Source of the DNA: Burkholderia sp. Ac-20379
GTDB taxonomy: Bacteria; Pseudomonadota; Gammaproteobacteria; Burkholderiales; Burkholderiaceae
Assembly (NCBI RefSeq): GCF_017104645.1
Contig: NZ_JAAGPF010000010.1
Span: forward strand, 1 to 53,213
Direction: 5' to 3'
Length of the DNA: 53,213 nt
Made by a program: the position numbers and the translations under genes. Below are positions 1 to 8,423 of the stretch, piece by piece; the first letter of the stretch is position 1; each line of letters starts with the position of its first letter. The notes beneath the pieces were generated by a model. The model saw nothing but the letters and a program-made list of their open reading frames with translations. It was not told the DNA's origin and ran no database searches.

Positions 1-1
1 T

Positions 2-481
2 GGCGAGCGGCTCGCGGCGGTGGCCACGCGCGACGTGGTCGCGGGCTTGCCCGCGAGCGGCGCGACCTACAGCGCCCCGACCTGGGCGGGCCCGAACAAC
101 GAGGTGCCGCTCGAACCGGTCAAGGGCCGCCCCGGCGTTTACCTGTTGAGCACCGAGTTCCTCTATCCGACGCTGCCGAGCGACGGCGAACTGTCGGCGA
201 ACCTCGGCGACCTGGCCGCGAACGTGCGCTTCTTCGACGGTGTGGCGCGCATCCCGGTGGCGCCCGCGCCCGGCAACGACGATTCGGCGCCGATCGACGC
301 CACCCGGCGCATCGCCGATACCGCGCCGTACGCGAAGGACGGCCGTTGCCTGATCGAACTGCGTCTTTCGGAACCCGAAACGCTGACCATCAAGACCATC
401 GGCGATTACACCGCCTGCGGCTTCGGCCACAACGTCTCCGCCGACGGCATCTACCGGCTCACGAAAACTCACGCGAAATGA
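2..481 (+). CDS. Hypothetical protein, 5' end cut by the window edge
   Basis: The reading frame is open from base 2 to a TGA at 479-481, so the gene most likely begins upstream; a GTG at 20 is only the first in-frame start visible. I do not recognise the family. The C-terminal 50 residues hold two cysteines in a pattern (CLIEL...TACGFGHNV...GIYRL) like small secreted beta-sheet proteins with one disulfide, which is inference only. Its stop overlaps the start of the next gene (ATGA at 478-481), so the two are probably translationally coupled. Confidence 0.6.
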   Translation, partial: GERLAAVATRDVVAGLPASGATYSAPTWAGPNNEVPLEPVKGRPGVYLLSTEFLYPTLPSDGELSANLGDLAANVRFFDGVARIPVAPAPGNDDSAPIDATRRIADTAPYAKDGRCLIELRLSEPETLTIKTIGDYTACGFGHNVSADGIYRLTKTHAK

Positions 482-1113
482 AAATGCTCGTGCATCTCGC
501 CACGGCCGCCGCCCTGTTCGGCGCCGCCGCCACCGCGTTCGCGGCCTGCGACGTGGCGCCGTCTCGCTGCGACGGCAACCCGCCGCTGCCCGCCGCGGTC
601 AAGAAGCTGATTCCGGCCGGCTACACCGAGATCGATCATCTGGCCGGCTCGCTGACCGATGCAGGGCGCAAGGATTATCTGGTCGTGGCGCATCGCGCGC
701 CCGACACGCAGCAGCAGCCGTCGGTGCGGCCGCTGCTCGTGATCGTGCAGAACGCCGACGGCACGTACACGCTGGCGGCGCGCAACGATCGGGTGGTCAT
801 GAAGGCCGACGACGGCGGCATTTCCGGCGATCCGTATCTCGATCTCGACACCAACGGCCTCGCGATCAAGAACCGCTATTTCTCGGTGCAGAACGGCGTG
901 GCCGCCGGCCCGAATCACTGGAGCGACAACATCACGTTCCATTACGATCCGGCGCGGCGCACCTGGCTGTTCCATCAGGAAATCGTGCACGACAGCGCGA
1001 TGAATCCCGATCAAAACCCGAACGCCGACGCGCTGTTGCCGGACAAGGCCACCGTCACGCGCGCGGACCGCAACAAGCCGGTCACGTTCGACGCGTGGCG
1101 GCCGAAAAACTGA
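478..1113 (+). CDS. Exported hypothetical protein (211 aa)
   Basis: The ATG at 478 overlaps the upstream stop codon. The first 22 residues (MKMLVHLATAAALFGAAATA...) are a clear signal peptide ending near AFA-A, followed by mature sequence with an early Cys pair (CDVAPSRC). The rest reads as a beta-rich domain with lines such as DYLVVAHRAP and PLLVIVQNADGTYTLAARND, reminiscent of periplasmic proteins that carry FG-GAP/VCBS-like strands. No catalytic motif is visible and no function is proposed. It is probably co-transcribed with the partial gene before it, and a strong hairpin follows at 1167-1193. Confidence 0.7.
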   Translation: MKMLVHLATAAALFGAAATAFAACDVAPSRCDGNPPLPAAVKKLIPAGYTEIDHLAGSLTDAGRKDYLVVAHRAPDTQQQPSVRPLLVIVQNADGTYTLAARNDRVVMKADDGGISGDPYLDLDTNGLAIKNRYFSVQNGVAAGPNHWSDNITFHYDPARRTWLFHQEIVHDSAMNPDQNPNADALLPDKATVTRADRNKPVTFDAWRPKN

Positions 1114-1166
1114 GATCGTCAGCCATACGAAATAATCGAATCGGCGATTCGAAAGCGGATTTCTCA

Positions 1167-1193
1167 CAGTGCGGCAAGCGCGTTGCCGCACTG
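1167..1193. terminator. Hairpin, 11-bp perfect stem, terminator-like
   Basis: CAGTGCGGCAA pairs with TTGCCGCACTG around a 5-base GCGCG loop, 53 bases after the stop of the exported protein. The bases after it on the plus strand are CAAAAAA, not a T run, so it is not a textbook intrinsic terminator. It could still end or stabilise the upstream transcript. The A run is also a T run lying before the hairpin on the minus strand. Confidence 0.4.
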
Positions 1194-1390
1194 CAAAAAA
1201 CCATTCAGGACTTCCACACAACGGCTATCGTTTGGTGATATAAATCGCTACGCAATTCCGATCCCATGTGGCTGAATTGGTAAAAAATGAAAGATTCGAG
1301 AGACCTTCCCCTGCCTTCCCGCTGACACCGCCCGCGCCGCGGCACCTCCGATTTCCCCCTGCTTCCCCTGACTCTTCGACGAGTACCGGT

Positions 1391-2677
1391 ATGAGCGAAC
1401 CTGTGTCCAAGCCGAGTTCGGCCGATTCAAGCCACGCGCCGATGGATCTGTCGGCGTATCTCAATCCCGCGAGCGAAACGCCCGCCATGCCCGATCCGGC
1501 GGTTGCCTCGCCCGAGCCTTCCCTGCCGGCCCCGCTGCCGCCCGACATGCTCGTGCCGATGGCGCCCGAGGCGCGGCTCGTCGATCTCGCCTCGCTGTCG
1601 CCCGAGCAGCAGACGCTGGCCCGCGAACGCGCCGCCCGGATCCGCTTCGACGACGGCACCTCCACGCTGCGCTTCGTCGATCAGGCGCTGCAGCCGCTCG
1701 CCACCGCGTCGCGTCGTCTGCTGTCCGAAACGACCGTGGGCGAGGCCGGCGAAATCGGCCGCATCGCGGCGGCCGTGATCGACGGCATCAAGATCCTGCG
1801 GATCGAGGAATTGCAGCAGGAAGCGCACGACGCCGCGCCGAAGGCCACCGGCCTGCTGGCGCGCCTCGGCCGCATCGGCAAGGTCGCCCACGGCGCGGTG
1901 AAATCGTTTCAGGAAAACCGCAAGGCGTTCCTCGCGCTGATGGACGACGAAGTCGCGCGGGCGCGCCGCATCCAGGGCGACCTGATGGTCACGATCCAGC
2001 AGCTCGACCAGCAATCGCAGGCGGTGCGTCACGGCGTGTCTGAACTGTCGCTGTCGATCGCGGCCATGCAGATCGCGCTCGATCGCGGCGTGGACGAAGC
2101 CGAGGCGCTGCGTCAGGTGGCGCTGCGCACGCGCACGGCCGGCGACGCGGCCATCGCGATGGATTACCGCAACACGCTCGCGAATTTCCGCGGCCGCATC
2201 GCCGACCTGCGCGAGGCGATGATCTCGGCGGCCAGCCTGATCCCGCTGATCGCATCGAACCGCAAGGCGGCAGAAACGCGCGCCAGCAAGCTCGGCACCG
2301 GCATCATGGTGACCATCCCGCGCCTGATGGCGGTGGCCGCGCAAGCCGTGGTGCAGGCCGACACGCGCCGCGCCGGCGAGGAAAGCGAGAAGCTCGACGC
2401 CGCCGCGCGCCAGATCACCGCGCTGGCCGTGCAGGGCAGCCACGAGGCGGCCGTGGAAGCGGCGCGCAGCCTCGGCGGCGATCCGCGCAACATCGACGCG
2501 CTGGCCGCCGCGGCCGCGCAATCGGTCGAGACGATGAAGGACGTGCTGGCGATCGAGCAGCAGGTGCAGGCACAGGATCGCGAACGCGAACAGAAGCTGA
2601 TCGCCGTGCGCGACCAGCTCGTGGCGGGCATGAGTGGCGTGCAGGCCGATGCGCTCGCGCGCCCGCTGGAGCGCTGA
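1391..2677 (+). CDS. TelA/KlaC-family protein (toxic anion resistance family)
   Basis: A 428-residue protein, long-helical and rich in Arg, Glu and Ala, matching the TelA family: the central part includes LARLGRIGKVAHGAVKSF and the C-terminal half holds LIPLIASNRKAAETRASK and GIMVTIPRLM, typical of this family. TelA proteins were linked to tellurite and other toxic-anion tolerance, but their biochemistry is unsettled. The frame is open from a GTG at 1268; I prefer the ATG at 1391 because the extra N-terminus is proline-rich and unlike the family. It leads an operon with 2679, 3132 and 4082, whose last two products carry YbjQ-type modules, supporting a metal or anion stress role (inference). 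Confidence 0.8.
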   Translation: MSEPVSKPSSADSSHAPMDLSAYLNPASETPAMPDPAVASPEPSLPAPLPPDMLVPMAPEARLVDLASLSPEQQTLARERAARIRFDDGTSTLRFVDQALQPLATASRRLLSETTVGEAGEIGRIAAAVIDGIKILRIEELQQEAHDAAPKATGLLARLGRIGKVAHGAVKSFQENRKAFLALMDDEVARARRIQGDLMVTIQQLDQQSQAVRHGVSELSLSIAAMQIALDRGVDEAEALRQVALRTRTAGDAAIAMDYRNTLANFRGRIADLREAMISAASLIPLIASNRKAAETRASKLGTGIMVTIPRLMAVAAQAVVQADTRRAGEESEKLDAAARQITALAVQGSHEAAVEAARSLGGDPRNIDALAAAAAQSVETMKDVLAIEQQVQAQDREREQKLIAVRDQLVAGMSGVQADALARPLER

Positions 2678-2678
2678 G

Positions 2679-3095
2679 ATGAGCGATGCCGATCATGTCG
2701 CGAGCGCGGGCAGCGCTGCCCCGCTCGCCAATTTCGATCTGGATACCGCATGGCTGCGCCACGCGCAGGCCGATCGCGCGAGCTTCTTCGAGCGCTTCGT
2801 GGCCATCGTCTCGCAAGCGCTGCCGCATCACGCGCAGGTGCATACGGTGCGGCGCGGCTTGCTGCGCAAGACCGAACACGTGGTCGGCATCTCGATCACG
2901 TTCGACACCGAAACCTTCGTCATGCGCATGAACGACGGCCACCACCTGAGCACCGAGGTCGAGAAGAAGGTGCGCGGCGTGGTGCTGTCCACCCGCGCGC
3001 TCGCGCCCGGCGCATGGATGCAGGCCGTGATGGCGCAGGTGCACGCCAGCACCGATCACGCGCGCGCCATCTCCGAGCTGCTGGCCGGGCTCTGA
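2679..3095 (+). CDS. Unrecognised protein in the telA operon (138 aa)
   Basis: The ATG at 2679 lies one base after the telA stop, so it is in the same transcript and probably coupled. The product is soluble, with no signal peptide or membrane segment. It has an amphipathic helix (SFFERFVAIVSQAL) and a beta region (HVVGISITFDTETFVMRM) followed by a helix-rich end. I do not recognise the family. Its fixed place between telA and the YbjQ-type genes suggests it is a partner of one of these proteins. Confidence 0.7.
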   Translation: MSDADHVASAGSAAPLANFDLDTAWLRHAQADRASFFERFVAIVSQALPHHAQVHTVRRGLLRKTEHVVGISITFDTETFVMRMNDGHHLSTEVEKKVRGVVLSTRALAPGAWMQAVMAQVHASTDHARAISELLAGL

Positions 3096-3131
3096 TTTCC
3101 CAGGCATTCACACCACTTCGAGGAGCGCTCG

Positions 3132-4058
3132 ATGGGTTGGTTGAAATCGCTGTTCGGCGGCACGGGGGCGGCAACGCCTGCCAGCGGCTCGCCGTTGCCC
3201 TCCAATGCGCCGGTGGCGCGCAAGCTGCCCGACGGCCCGTTCTTCGACGCGGACGAGGTGCCGTACCTCGTGCGCCAGCGGCTCGCCGATTCGAAGCGCT
3301 GCGCGCTGCCGTGGGTGTCCACGCTGACCGTGGCGGAGCTGTCGCTGGCGCGCAGCCACGGGCTGCGGATGATCGCGCCGATCGCGGCCACCTGCTGGAT
3401 GCACTACGGCTATTCGTGGACCGAGGGGCACGCGCAAGGCTGGCACCGCGCGCTCGATCGCCTGCGCGCCGAAGCGGCCGCGCTGGGCGCGAACGCCGTG
3501 ATCGACACGCGCATGGTCAGCACCGATCTCGAAGCCGGCGACAGCATGGATTACTCGCTGATCGGCACCGCCGTGCGCATCGAAGGCCTGCCGCCGAGCC
3601 CGCAGCCGATCGTCTCGACCGTGCCCGCGCTCGAATTCATCCAGTTGCTCGAAGCCGGCATCGTGCCGGTGGGAATCGCCGTGGGCGCGCATTTCGAGTG
3701 GAGCACCACGCCGCTCGACGCCCAGCCCGGCGACACCTGGAGCGGCAACCGTCCGCTCAATAAAACGGCCCAGTTCTGGGAACGCATCCGCCGCCGCGCG
3801 CATGCCGACCTGCGTTCCGACGCCCGCCGCCAGGGCAATGGCGTGCTCGCGCCGCTGCATTTCGGCGAGCTGTTCTACGACGAGGACACCGGCCTCGGCC
3901 GCGTGCTCGGGCGCCACATCGTGATCGGCACGGTGGTGGATTACGACGAACGCGTGCCGTTCGCGCATCCGGTCGAGTTCGTGATCGACCTCAGCGAGCG
4001 TCCCGACAACCTGCGCAGCACCGGCGAGCATCACCGCGCCTACGACGACAGCCTCTGA
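3132..4058 (+). CDS. Heavy-metal-binding-domain (YbjQ-like) protein, two modules
   Basis: A 308-residue protein with two divergent YbjQ/UPF0145-type modules. The first, about residues 55-155, shows the usual long helix ending in LRAEAAALGANAVIDTRM and then a strand ending in SLIGTAVRI. The second, about 160-290, is more divergent: RRRAHADLRSDARRQGNGVL replaces the ALGANAV turn, and it ends in HIVIGTVVDY. YbjQ proteins form beta-barrel pentamers and are annotated as metal-binding on structural grounds. The start at 3132 follows a GAGGAGCGCTCG ribosome site. It lies 36 bases after the preceding gene and 23 before the next YbjQ-type gene. Confidence 0.75.
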   Translation: MGWLKSLFGGTGAATPASGSPLPSNAPVARKLPDGPFFDADEVPYLVRQRLADSKRCALPWVSTLTVAELSLARSHGLRMIAPIAATCWMHYGYSWTEGHAQGWHRALDRLRAEAAALGANAVIDTRMVSTDLEAGDSMDYSLIGTAVRIEGLPPSPQPIVSTVPALEFIQLLEAGIVPVGIAVGAHFEWSTTPLDAQPGDTWSGNRPLNKTAQFWERIRRRAHADLRSDARRQGNGVLAPLHFGELFYDEDTGLGRVLGRHIVIGTVVDYDERVPFAHPVEFVIDLSERPDNLRSTGEHHRAYDDSL

Positions 4059-4081
4059 ATCCTTCCCAGCGAGAGACCGGA

Positions 4082-4921
4082 ATGAGCGACACCACCACGC
4101 AGCAAGCCACCCCGCAGCTTCCCGCCACCGCGCGCGAGCGCCTGCAGGGGTTACGCAGCAAGGCGCATCCCACCGCCGTCTTCACCTCGGATCTGTCCGT
4201 CAACGAATTCCTGCTGGTGCGCAAGGCCGGCTTCGAGCCGATCGGGCTGTGCGTCGGCAGCAGCATCTATCACGTCGGCATCCAGTACGGCGCATGGAAT
4301 AAAAATCAGGAACTCGAAGTGTTATCGCAGGCCATGTACCACGCGCGCGAGCTGGCCATGTCGCGGATGCGCGAGGAAGCGCGCGAGATGGGCGCGCACG
4401 GCATCGTGGGCGTGCGGCTCGACATCAAGCATGTGGAGTGGGACGCGAACATCCTCGAATTCGTGGCGATCGGCACGGGCGTGGTGCACCACCACGAGCG
4501 CGAGGGCTTCCGCGCGCACGACGGCGGCCCGTTCACGTCGGATCTGTCCGGTCAGGATTTCTACACGCTGCTGAACGCCGGGTACCGGCCGATCGAACTG
4601 GTGATGGGCAGTTGCGTGTATCACGTCGCGCATCGCGGCCTGCTCAAGGCCTGGGGCCAGGCGTTGCGCAACGTGGAGCTGGAGGAATTCACGCAGGCGA
4701 TCTACAGCGCGCGCGAGCTGGCGATCGAGCGCATGCAGGTGGAAGCGCAGACGGCCAAGGCCGAGGGCGTGATCGGCACGACGATCCACGAGAAATCGTA
4801 TCGCTGGGAAAGCCATGTGATCGAGTTCTTCGCGATCGGCACGGCGGTCACGCCGCTCAACGCCGAGATCGACGCAAAGGACATCCCGGCGCCCACCTTC
4901 GTGCTGTCGGTCAACGACTGA
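4082..4921 (+). CDS. Heavy-metal-binding-domain (YbjQ-like) protein, two modules
   Basis: A 279-residue protein made of two recognisable YbjQ-type modules. Each starts with FTSDLS, continues with (F/Y)xPI(G/E)L..GS..YHV, a long helix (AMYHARELAMSRMREEAREM in the first, AIYSARELAIERMQVEAQ in the second) and ends in FxAIGT(G/A)V. The matching FTSDLS starts (about residues 37 and 152) indicate an internal duplication of about 115 residues. No signal peptide or membrane segment is present. This is the last gene of the telA operon; it converges with the SDR gene at 4968 across 46 GC-rich bases. Confidence 0.8.
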   Translation: MSDTTTQQATPQLPATARERLQGLRSKAHPTAVFTSDLSVNEFLLVRKAGFEPIGLCVGSSIYHVGIQYGAWNKNQELEVLSQAMYHARELAMSRMREEAREMGAHGIVGVRLDIKHVEWDANILEFVAIGTGVVHHHEREGFRAHDGGPFTSDLSGQDFYTLLNAGYRPIELVMGSCVYHVAHRGLLKAWGQALRNVELEEFTQAIYSARELAIERMQVEAQTAKAEGVIGTTIHEKSYRWESHVIEFFAIGTAVTPLNAEIDAKDIPAPTFVLSVND

Positions 4922-4967
4922 CGCCCGGCACGCGCGCGCCGACCTAACCGGTGCGCGCGCCCTGCCG

Positions 4968-5762
4968 TCACGACATGAACATCCCGCCGTCCACGTTGAT
5001 CGTCTGCCCGGTGATGTAGCCGGCATCCTCCGACGCCAGGAACGCCACCAGCCCGGCCACGTCGCTGCCCTTGCCGGCGCGCTTCATCGGGATGTTCTCG
5101 ACCCACTCGGCCATCAGCTCGCCCGGCTTGTAATCGCCGAGCAGCTTGCCCCAGGCCTCGTCGTTGTAGGCCCACATGTCGGTGGTGATGATGCCCGGGC
5201 AGAACGCGTTGACGGTGATGCCGGTGGGCGCAAGTTCCTTGGCGAGGCTCTGCGTGATGCCCAGCACCCCGAACTTGCTGGCCGCGTAGTGCGGCGTGTA
5301 GACGAAGCCCTGGCGCGCCTGCCCCGACGCCGTGTTGATCAGCCGGCCGCCCTTGCCCGCGCGCAGCATGCGCGTGGCCGCTTCCTGGCAGCACAGGAAC
5401 ACGCCCTTGGTGTTCACGGCCATCACCTTGTCCCATTCGGCTTCGGTCAGGTCGGGCAGCTTCGCGATGGTGATCACGCCGGCGTTCTGCACCGAAATGT
5501 CCACCTCGCCGAGCTTGGCGGCCACCTCGTCGTACAGCGCGGTCACGTCGGCCTTGCTCGTCACGTCCGCTTCCACGGCGATCGCGTCGCAGCCCAGCTC
5601 GCGCAGCCGCGCGGCCGCGTCGTGCACGCTCTTCTCGTTGGCCGACACGCACACCTTCGCGCCTTCCTGCGCGAAGCGCTCGGCAATGCCGAAACCGATG
5701 CCGCGGCTGCCGCCCGTCACCACCGCCACCTTGTTCACGAACCGCTTTGCTTCGTTCGCCAC
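4968..5762 (-). CDS. SDR-family dehydrogenase of the sugar/polyol cluster
   Basis: A 264-residue short-chain dehydrogenase/reductase. The NAD(P)-binding motif TGGSRGIG is at residues 16-23, followed by NAG and the catalytic YAASK (YxxxK); the C-terminal GQTINVDGGMFMS is the usual family end. The frame is open far upstream, but the GTG at 5762, with AGGAGA about 8 bases before it, gives a family-like N-terminus. It is the last gene of the minus-strand operon and lies 47 bases after the FGGY kinase. The likely role is oxidation of a polyol to a ketose or the reverse; the substrate cannot be read from sequence. Confidence 0.85.
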   Translation of the reverse strand: MANEAKRFVNKVAVVTGGSRGIGFGIAERFAQEGAKVCVSANEKSVHDAAARLRELGCDAIAVEADVTSKADVTALYDEVAAKLGEVDISVQNAGVITIAKLPDLTEAEWDKVMAVNTKGVFLCCQEAATRMLRAGKGGRLINTASGQARQGFVYTPHYAASKFGVLGITQSLAKELAPTGITVNAFCPGIITTDMWAYNDEAWGKLLGDYKPGELMAEWVENIPMKRAGKGSDVAGLVAFLASEDAGYITGQTINVDGGMFMS

Positions 5763-5809
5763 CTTGCGTTCTCCTGAATACGTTCCGTTGAGAGTGATTC
5801 GATGCCGCG

Positions 5810-7288
5810 TCACAGACGCTCGATCCAGCGCAGCCACTGCGCATGGTTGCGCGCCGCCGCCTCCACGCCCTCGCCCGGCTCGATGCGCCGCGCGATCACG
5901 CGCTGCGCGCGCCATGCCTCCAGCGTGCCGATCAGGCCGGCTTCGAGCGCCGCCAGCGCCGCCGCGCCCGACGCGGAAATCTCGCTGAGCACCAGCGTGC
6001 TGACGGGCCGGTTCAGCGTGTCGGCCAGCGTCTGCAACAGGAACGGCCGCTGCACGAGCCCGCCGTCGAGGTTCAGCTCGCTCAGCGGCACGCCGGCGGC
6101 CTGCTCCATGACGGTGATGACGTCCTTGATCTGATAGATGATCGACTCGTACGCCGCCCGCGCCACCTGCTGCCACGACGTCGAGAAATTGAGGCCGACG
6201 ATCTGCGCGCCGCCCGGGTATTTCCAGTGCGGGCAGCCGATCCCGGAAAACGCCGGGATCACGTACACGCCGCCGTTGTCGTGCTCGGTGAACGCGCGCT
6301 CGGCATCGGCGAAATCGTCGAACAGGTTCAGCTTTTCCTTGAGGAACGCGGGCGTGGAGCCGGCGCTGATCACGATCCCTTCGAGCGCGTAATCCACGCG
6401 CTCGCCGGCCGCGAAGCACAGCGTGGACACCAGCCCGTGCGCCGGCGCTTGCGGCGCATGGCCGACGTTCATCAGGATCGACGAGCCGGTTCCGAGGGTG
6501 GCCTTCGCCACGCCCGGCATCAGGCAGCCCTCGCCCACGGCGGCCGCGTGCGAATCGCCGATCATCGAGACGATCGGCACGGGCCGCGCGAGCAGGCCGT
6601 CGAAATCGGTCGCGCCGAACGGCGAGGCCGACGGGCGCGGCTCGGGCAGCTTCAGGCCGTTCAGCCCGAATCGCTCGATCAGCTCGCGATCCCATTCGAG
6701 CGCGGCCAGGTCGAACAGCAGCGTGCGCGACGCATTGGTGTAATCGGTGCAATAGGCGGCGCCGCGCGTGAGGCGATACAGCAGCCAGCTGTCGACGTTG
6801 CCGAAATACGCCTCGCCGCGCGCGATGCGCTCGCGCACACGCGGTTCGTTCTCGTTCAGCCAGATCAGCTTGCTGCCCGAGAAATACGGGTCGATCAGCA
6901 GCCCGGTGCGTTCGAGGATCAGCGGTTCGAGGCCGTCGCGCTTGAGCCGCTCGCAGATCGGCAGCGAGCGCTGACATTGCCACGACACGGCCGGCACCAG
7001 CGGCCGCCCGGCCTCGTCCCACAGCACCACGGTTTCGCGCTGGTTCGAGATGCCGATGCCGGCGATGCCGTTCGCGTCGCCGCCCTGTTCGCGGTAAGCC
7101 GCCAGGCACTGCGCCACCGCTTGCAGCACCGAGGCGTACAACGCTTCGGGGTCCTGCTCGACGAAGCCGGTACGCGGATGCGTGCACGGCACGGCCACGA
7201 AGCCGCGCGCGTGCACCTGCCCCTGCGCGTCGAAAATCAGCGCCTTGGTGCCGCTGGTGCCCTGGTCGATCGCCAGAATGGTTTGCAT
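5810..7288 (-). CDS. FGGY-family carbohydrate kinase, glycerol-kinase-like
   Basis: A 492-residue kinase of the full two-domain FGGY length. The N-terminal phosphate loop reads ILAIDQGTSGTKALIFD (about residues 4-20), followed by GFVEQDPE and SNQRETVVLWD, all close to glycerol kinase. Later come SMIGDSHAAAVGEG, LGTGSSILMNVG, and LNLDGGLVQRPFLLQ in the C-terminal ATP domain. It transfers phosphate from ATP to a small polyol or ketose in the cytosol. Its neighbours are an RbsC-type permease upstream (25 bases) and an SDR downstream, so a ketose made by one of the SDRs is a more likely substrate than glycerol (inference). Confidence 0.85.
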   Translation of the reverse strand: MQTILAIDQGTSGTKALIFDAQGQVHARGFVAVPCTHPRTGFVEQDPEALYASVLQAVAQCLAAYREQGGDANGIAGIGISNQRETVVLWDEAGRPLVPAVSWQCQRSLPICERLKRDGLEPLILERTGLLIDPYFSGSKLIWLNENEPRVRERIARGEAYFGNVDSWLLYRLTRGAAYCTDYTNASRTLLFDLAALEWDRELIERFGLNGLKLPEPRPSASPFGATDFDGLLARPVPIVSMIGDSHAAAVGEGCLMPGVAKATLGTGSSILMNVGHAPQAPAHGLVSTLCFAAGERVDYALEGIVISAGSTPAFLKEKLNLFDDFADAERAFTEHDNGGVYVIPAFSGIGCPHWKYPGGAQIVGLNFSTSWQQVARAAYESIIYQIKDVITVMEQAAGVPLSELNLDGGLVQRPFLLQTLADTLNRPVSTLVLSEISASGAAALAALEAGLIGTLEAWRAQRVIARRIEPGEGVEAAARNHAQWLRWIERL

Positions 7289-7313
7289 GGGTCGTGCGCT
7301 CCGCGTGCGTGGC

Positions 7314-8396
7314 TCAGGCCGTCAGGGAAACCATGCGCGATTGCAGGCGCTGCTGGAGCTGATCCACCACCACCGCGAAGATGATCACGAGGCCCTTGAT
7401 CACCATCTGCCAGAAATCGCTGATGCCGCACATCACCATGCCGTCGCCGAGGATGCTGATCACGCACGCGCCCACCACCGAGCCGAACACGGTGCCGCGC
7501 CCGCCCATCAGCGCCGTGCCGCCCAGCACCACGGCCGCGATCGCGTTCAGTTCGTAGGTCTGGCCCGTCAGCGGGTGCGCGGTTTGCAGCTGCGCCGTGA
7601 TCACGAGCCCGACGATCGCCGCGCAGAAGCCCGAGAACATGTAGACGAACAGCTTGACGCGATGCGTGCGGATGCCCGAGAACTTCGCGGCCTGCTCGTT
7701 GCCGCCGATCGCGTAGATGCGGCGGCCGAGCGGCGTCTTGCGCGCGATGAAGATGGTCAGGATCGCCAACAGCGCCATGATCCACACCGGCGTGGACAGG
7801 CCCATGATCGTGCCGTTGCCGATGAATTCGAAGCCGGTGTTGCCGAGCGCCGGGTTGCCTTCGAGATCGGCGAACGTGCTGCCGTTGTTGACCAGCAGCG
7901 CAGCGCCGCGCACCACGTACAGCATGCCGAGCGTGGCGATGAACGGCGCCACGTTCAGCGCCGTGATCAGGTAGCCGTTCACGGCGCCGATCAGCGCGCC
8001 GAGCAGGCAGGCGATCACGGCCACGCCGAACGGCGTGAAGAACACCACGTGATGGCCCACGTGCACGCCTTCGAGCAGCAGGTAGCCGGCCGCCATGCCG
8101 CTGATGCCGACGATCGAGCCCACCGACAGATCGATGCCGCCCGTCAGGATCACGAGCGTCATGCCGATCGACAGGATCGCGACGATCGTGACGTGCTTGG
8201 CCATGATCAGCAGGTTGCTGGCGGACAGGAAGTTGTCGGCCGTGAACGCGAACACGATCACGATCGCGAACAGCGCGATGAAGATGCGCAGCTTGAGCAG
8301 GCCCACCGCGATGCGTGCGGCCGTGTAGGCGCCCTGCCGGTTCGGCTTGGCGTGGACGGGGTGCAGCGGGGCGTTGCTGCTGTCGGAAGAATTCAT
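7314..8396 (-). CDS. Sugar ABC transporter permease (RbsC family)
   Basis: A 360-residue integral membrane protein with 8-10 hydrophobic segments. Family hallmarks include SIGMTLVILTGGIDLSVGSI, in which the ILTGGIDLSVGS motif is diagnostic of RbsC/XylH-type permeases, and AIGGNEQAAKFSGI, the loop that contacts the ATPase. The cytoplasmic N-terminus of about 45 residues is longer than in RbsC. ATG at 8396. It forms the channel of the importer encoded with the ATPase at 8424-9995 and the binding protein at 10730-11677. Confidence 0.9.
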   Translation of the reverse strand: MNSSDSSNAPLHPVHAKPNRQGAYTAARIAVGLLKLRIFIALFAIVIVFAFTADNFLSASNLLIMAKHVTIVAILSIGMTLVILTGGIDLSVGSIVGISGMAAGYLLLEGVHVGHHVVFFTPFGVAVIACLLGALIGAVNGYLITALNVAPFIATLGMLYVVRGAALLVNNGSTFADLEGNPALGNTGFEFIGNGTIMGLSTPVWIMALLAILTIFIARKTPLGRRIYAIGGNEQAAKFSGIRTHRVKLFVYMFSGFCAAIVGLVITAQLQTAHPLTGQTYELNAIAAVVLGGTALMGGRGTVFGSVVGACVISILGDGMVMCGISDFWQMVIKGLVIIFAVVVDQLQQRLQSRMVSLTA

Positions 8397-8423
8397 GATG
8401 TCTGCCTCGTTGCCTCGTTGGCT

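Noticed and set aside
4968..7187. Single 739-residue minus-strand frame across the SDR and kinase genes
   Set aside because: Only the last 264 residues are SDR-like; the rest is the shadow of the FGGY kinase, and GTG 5762 has a good ribosome site.
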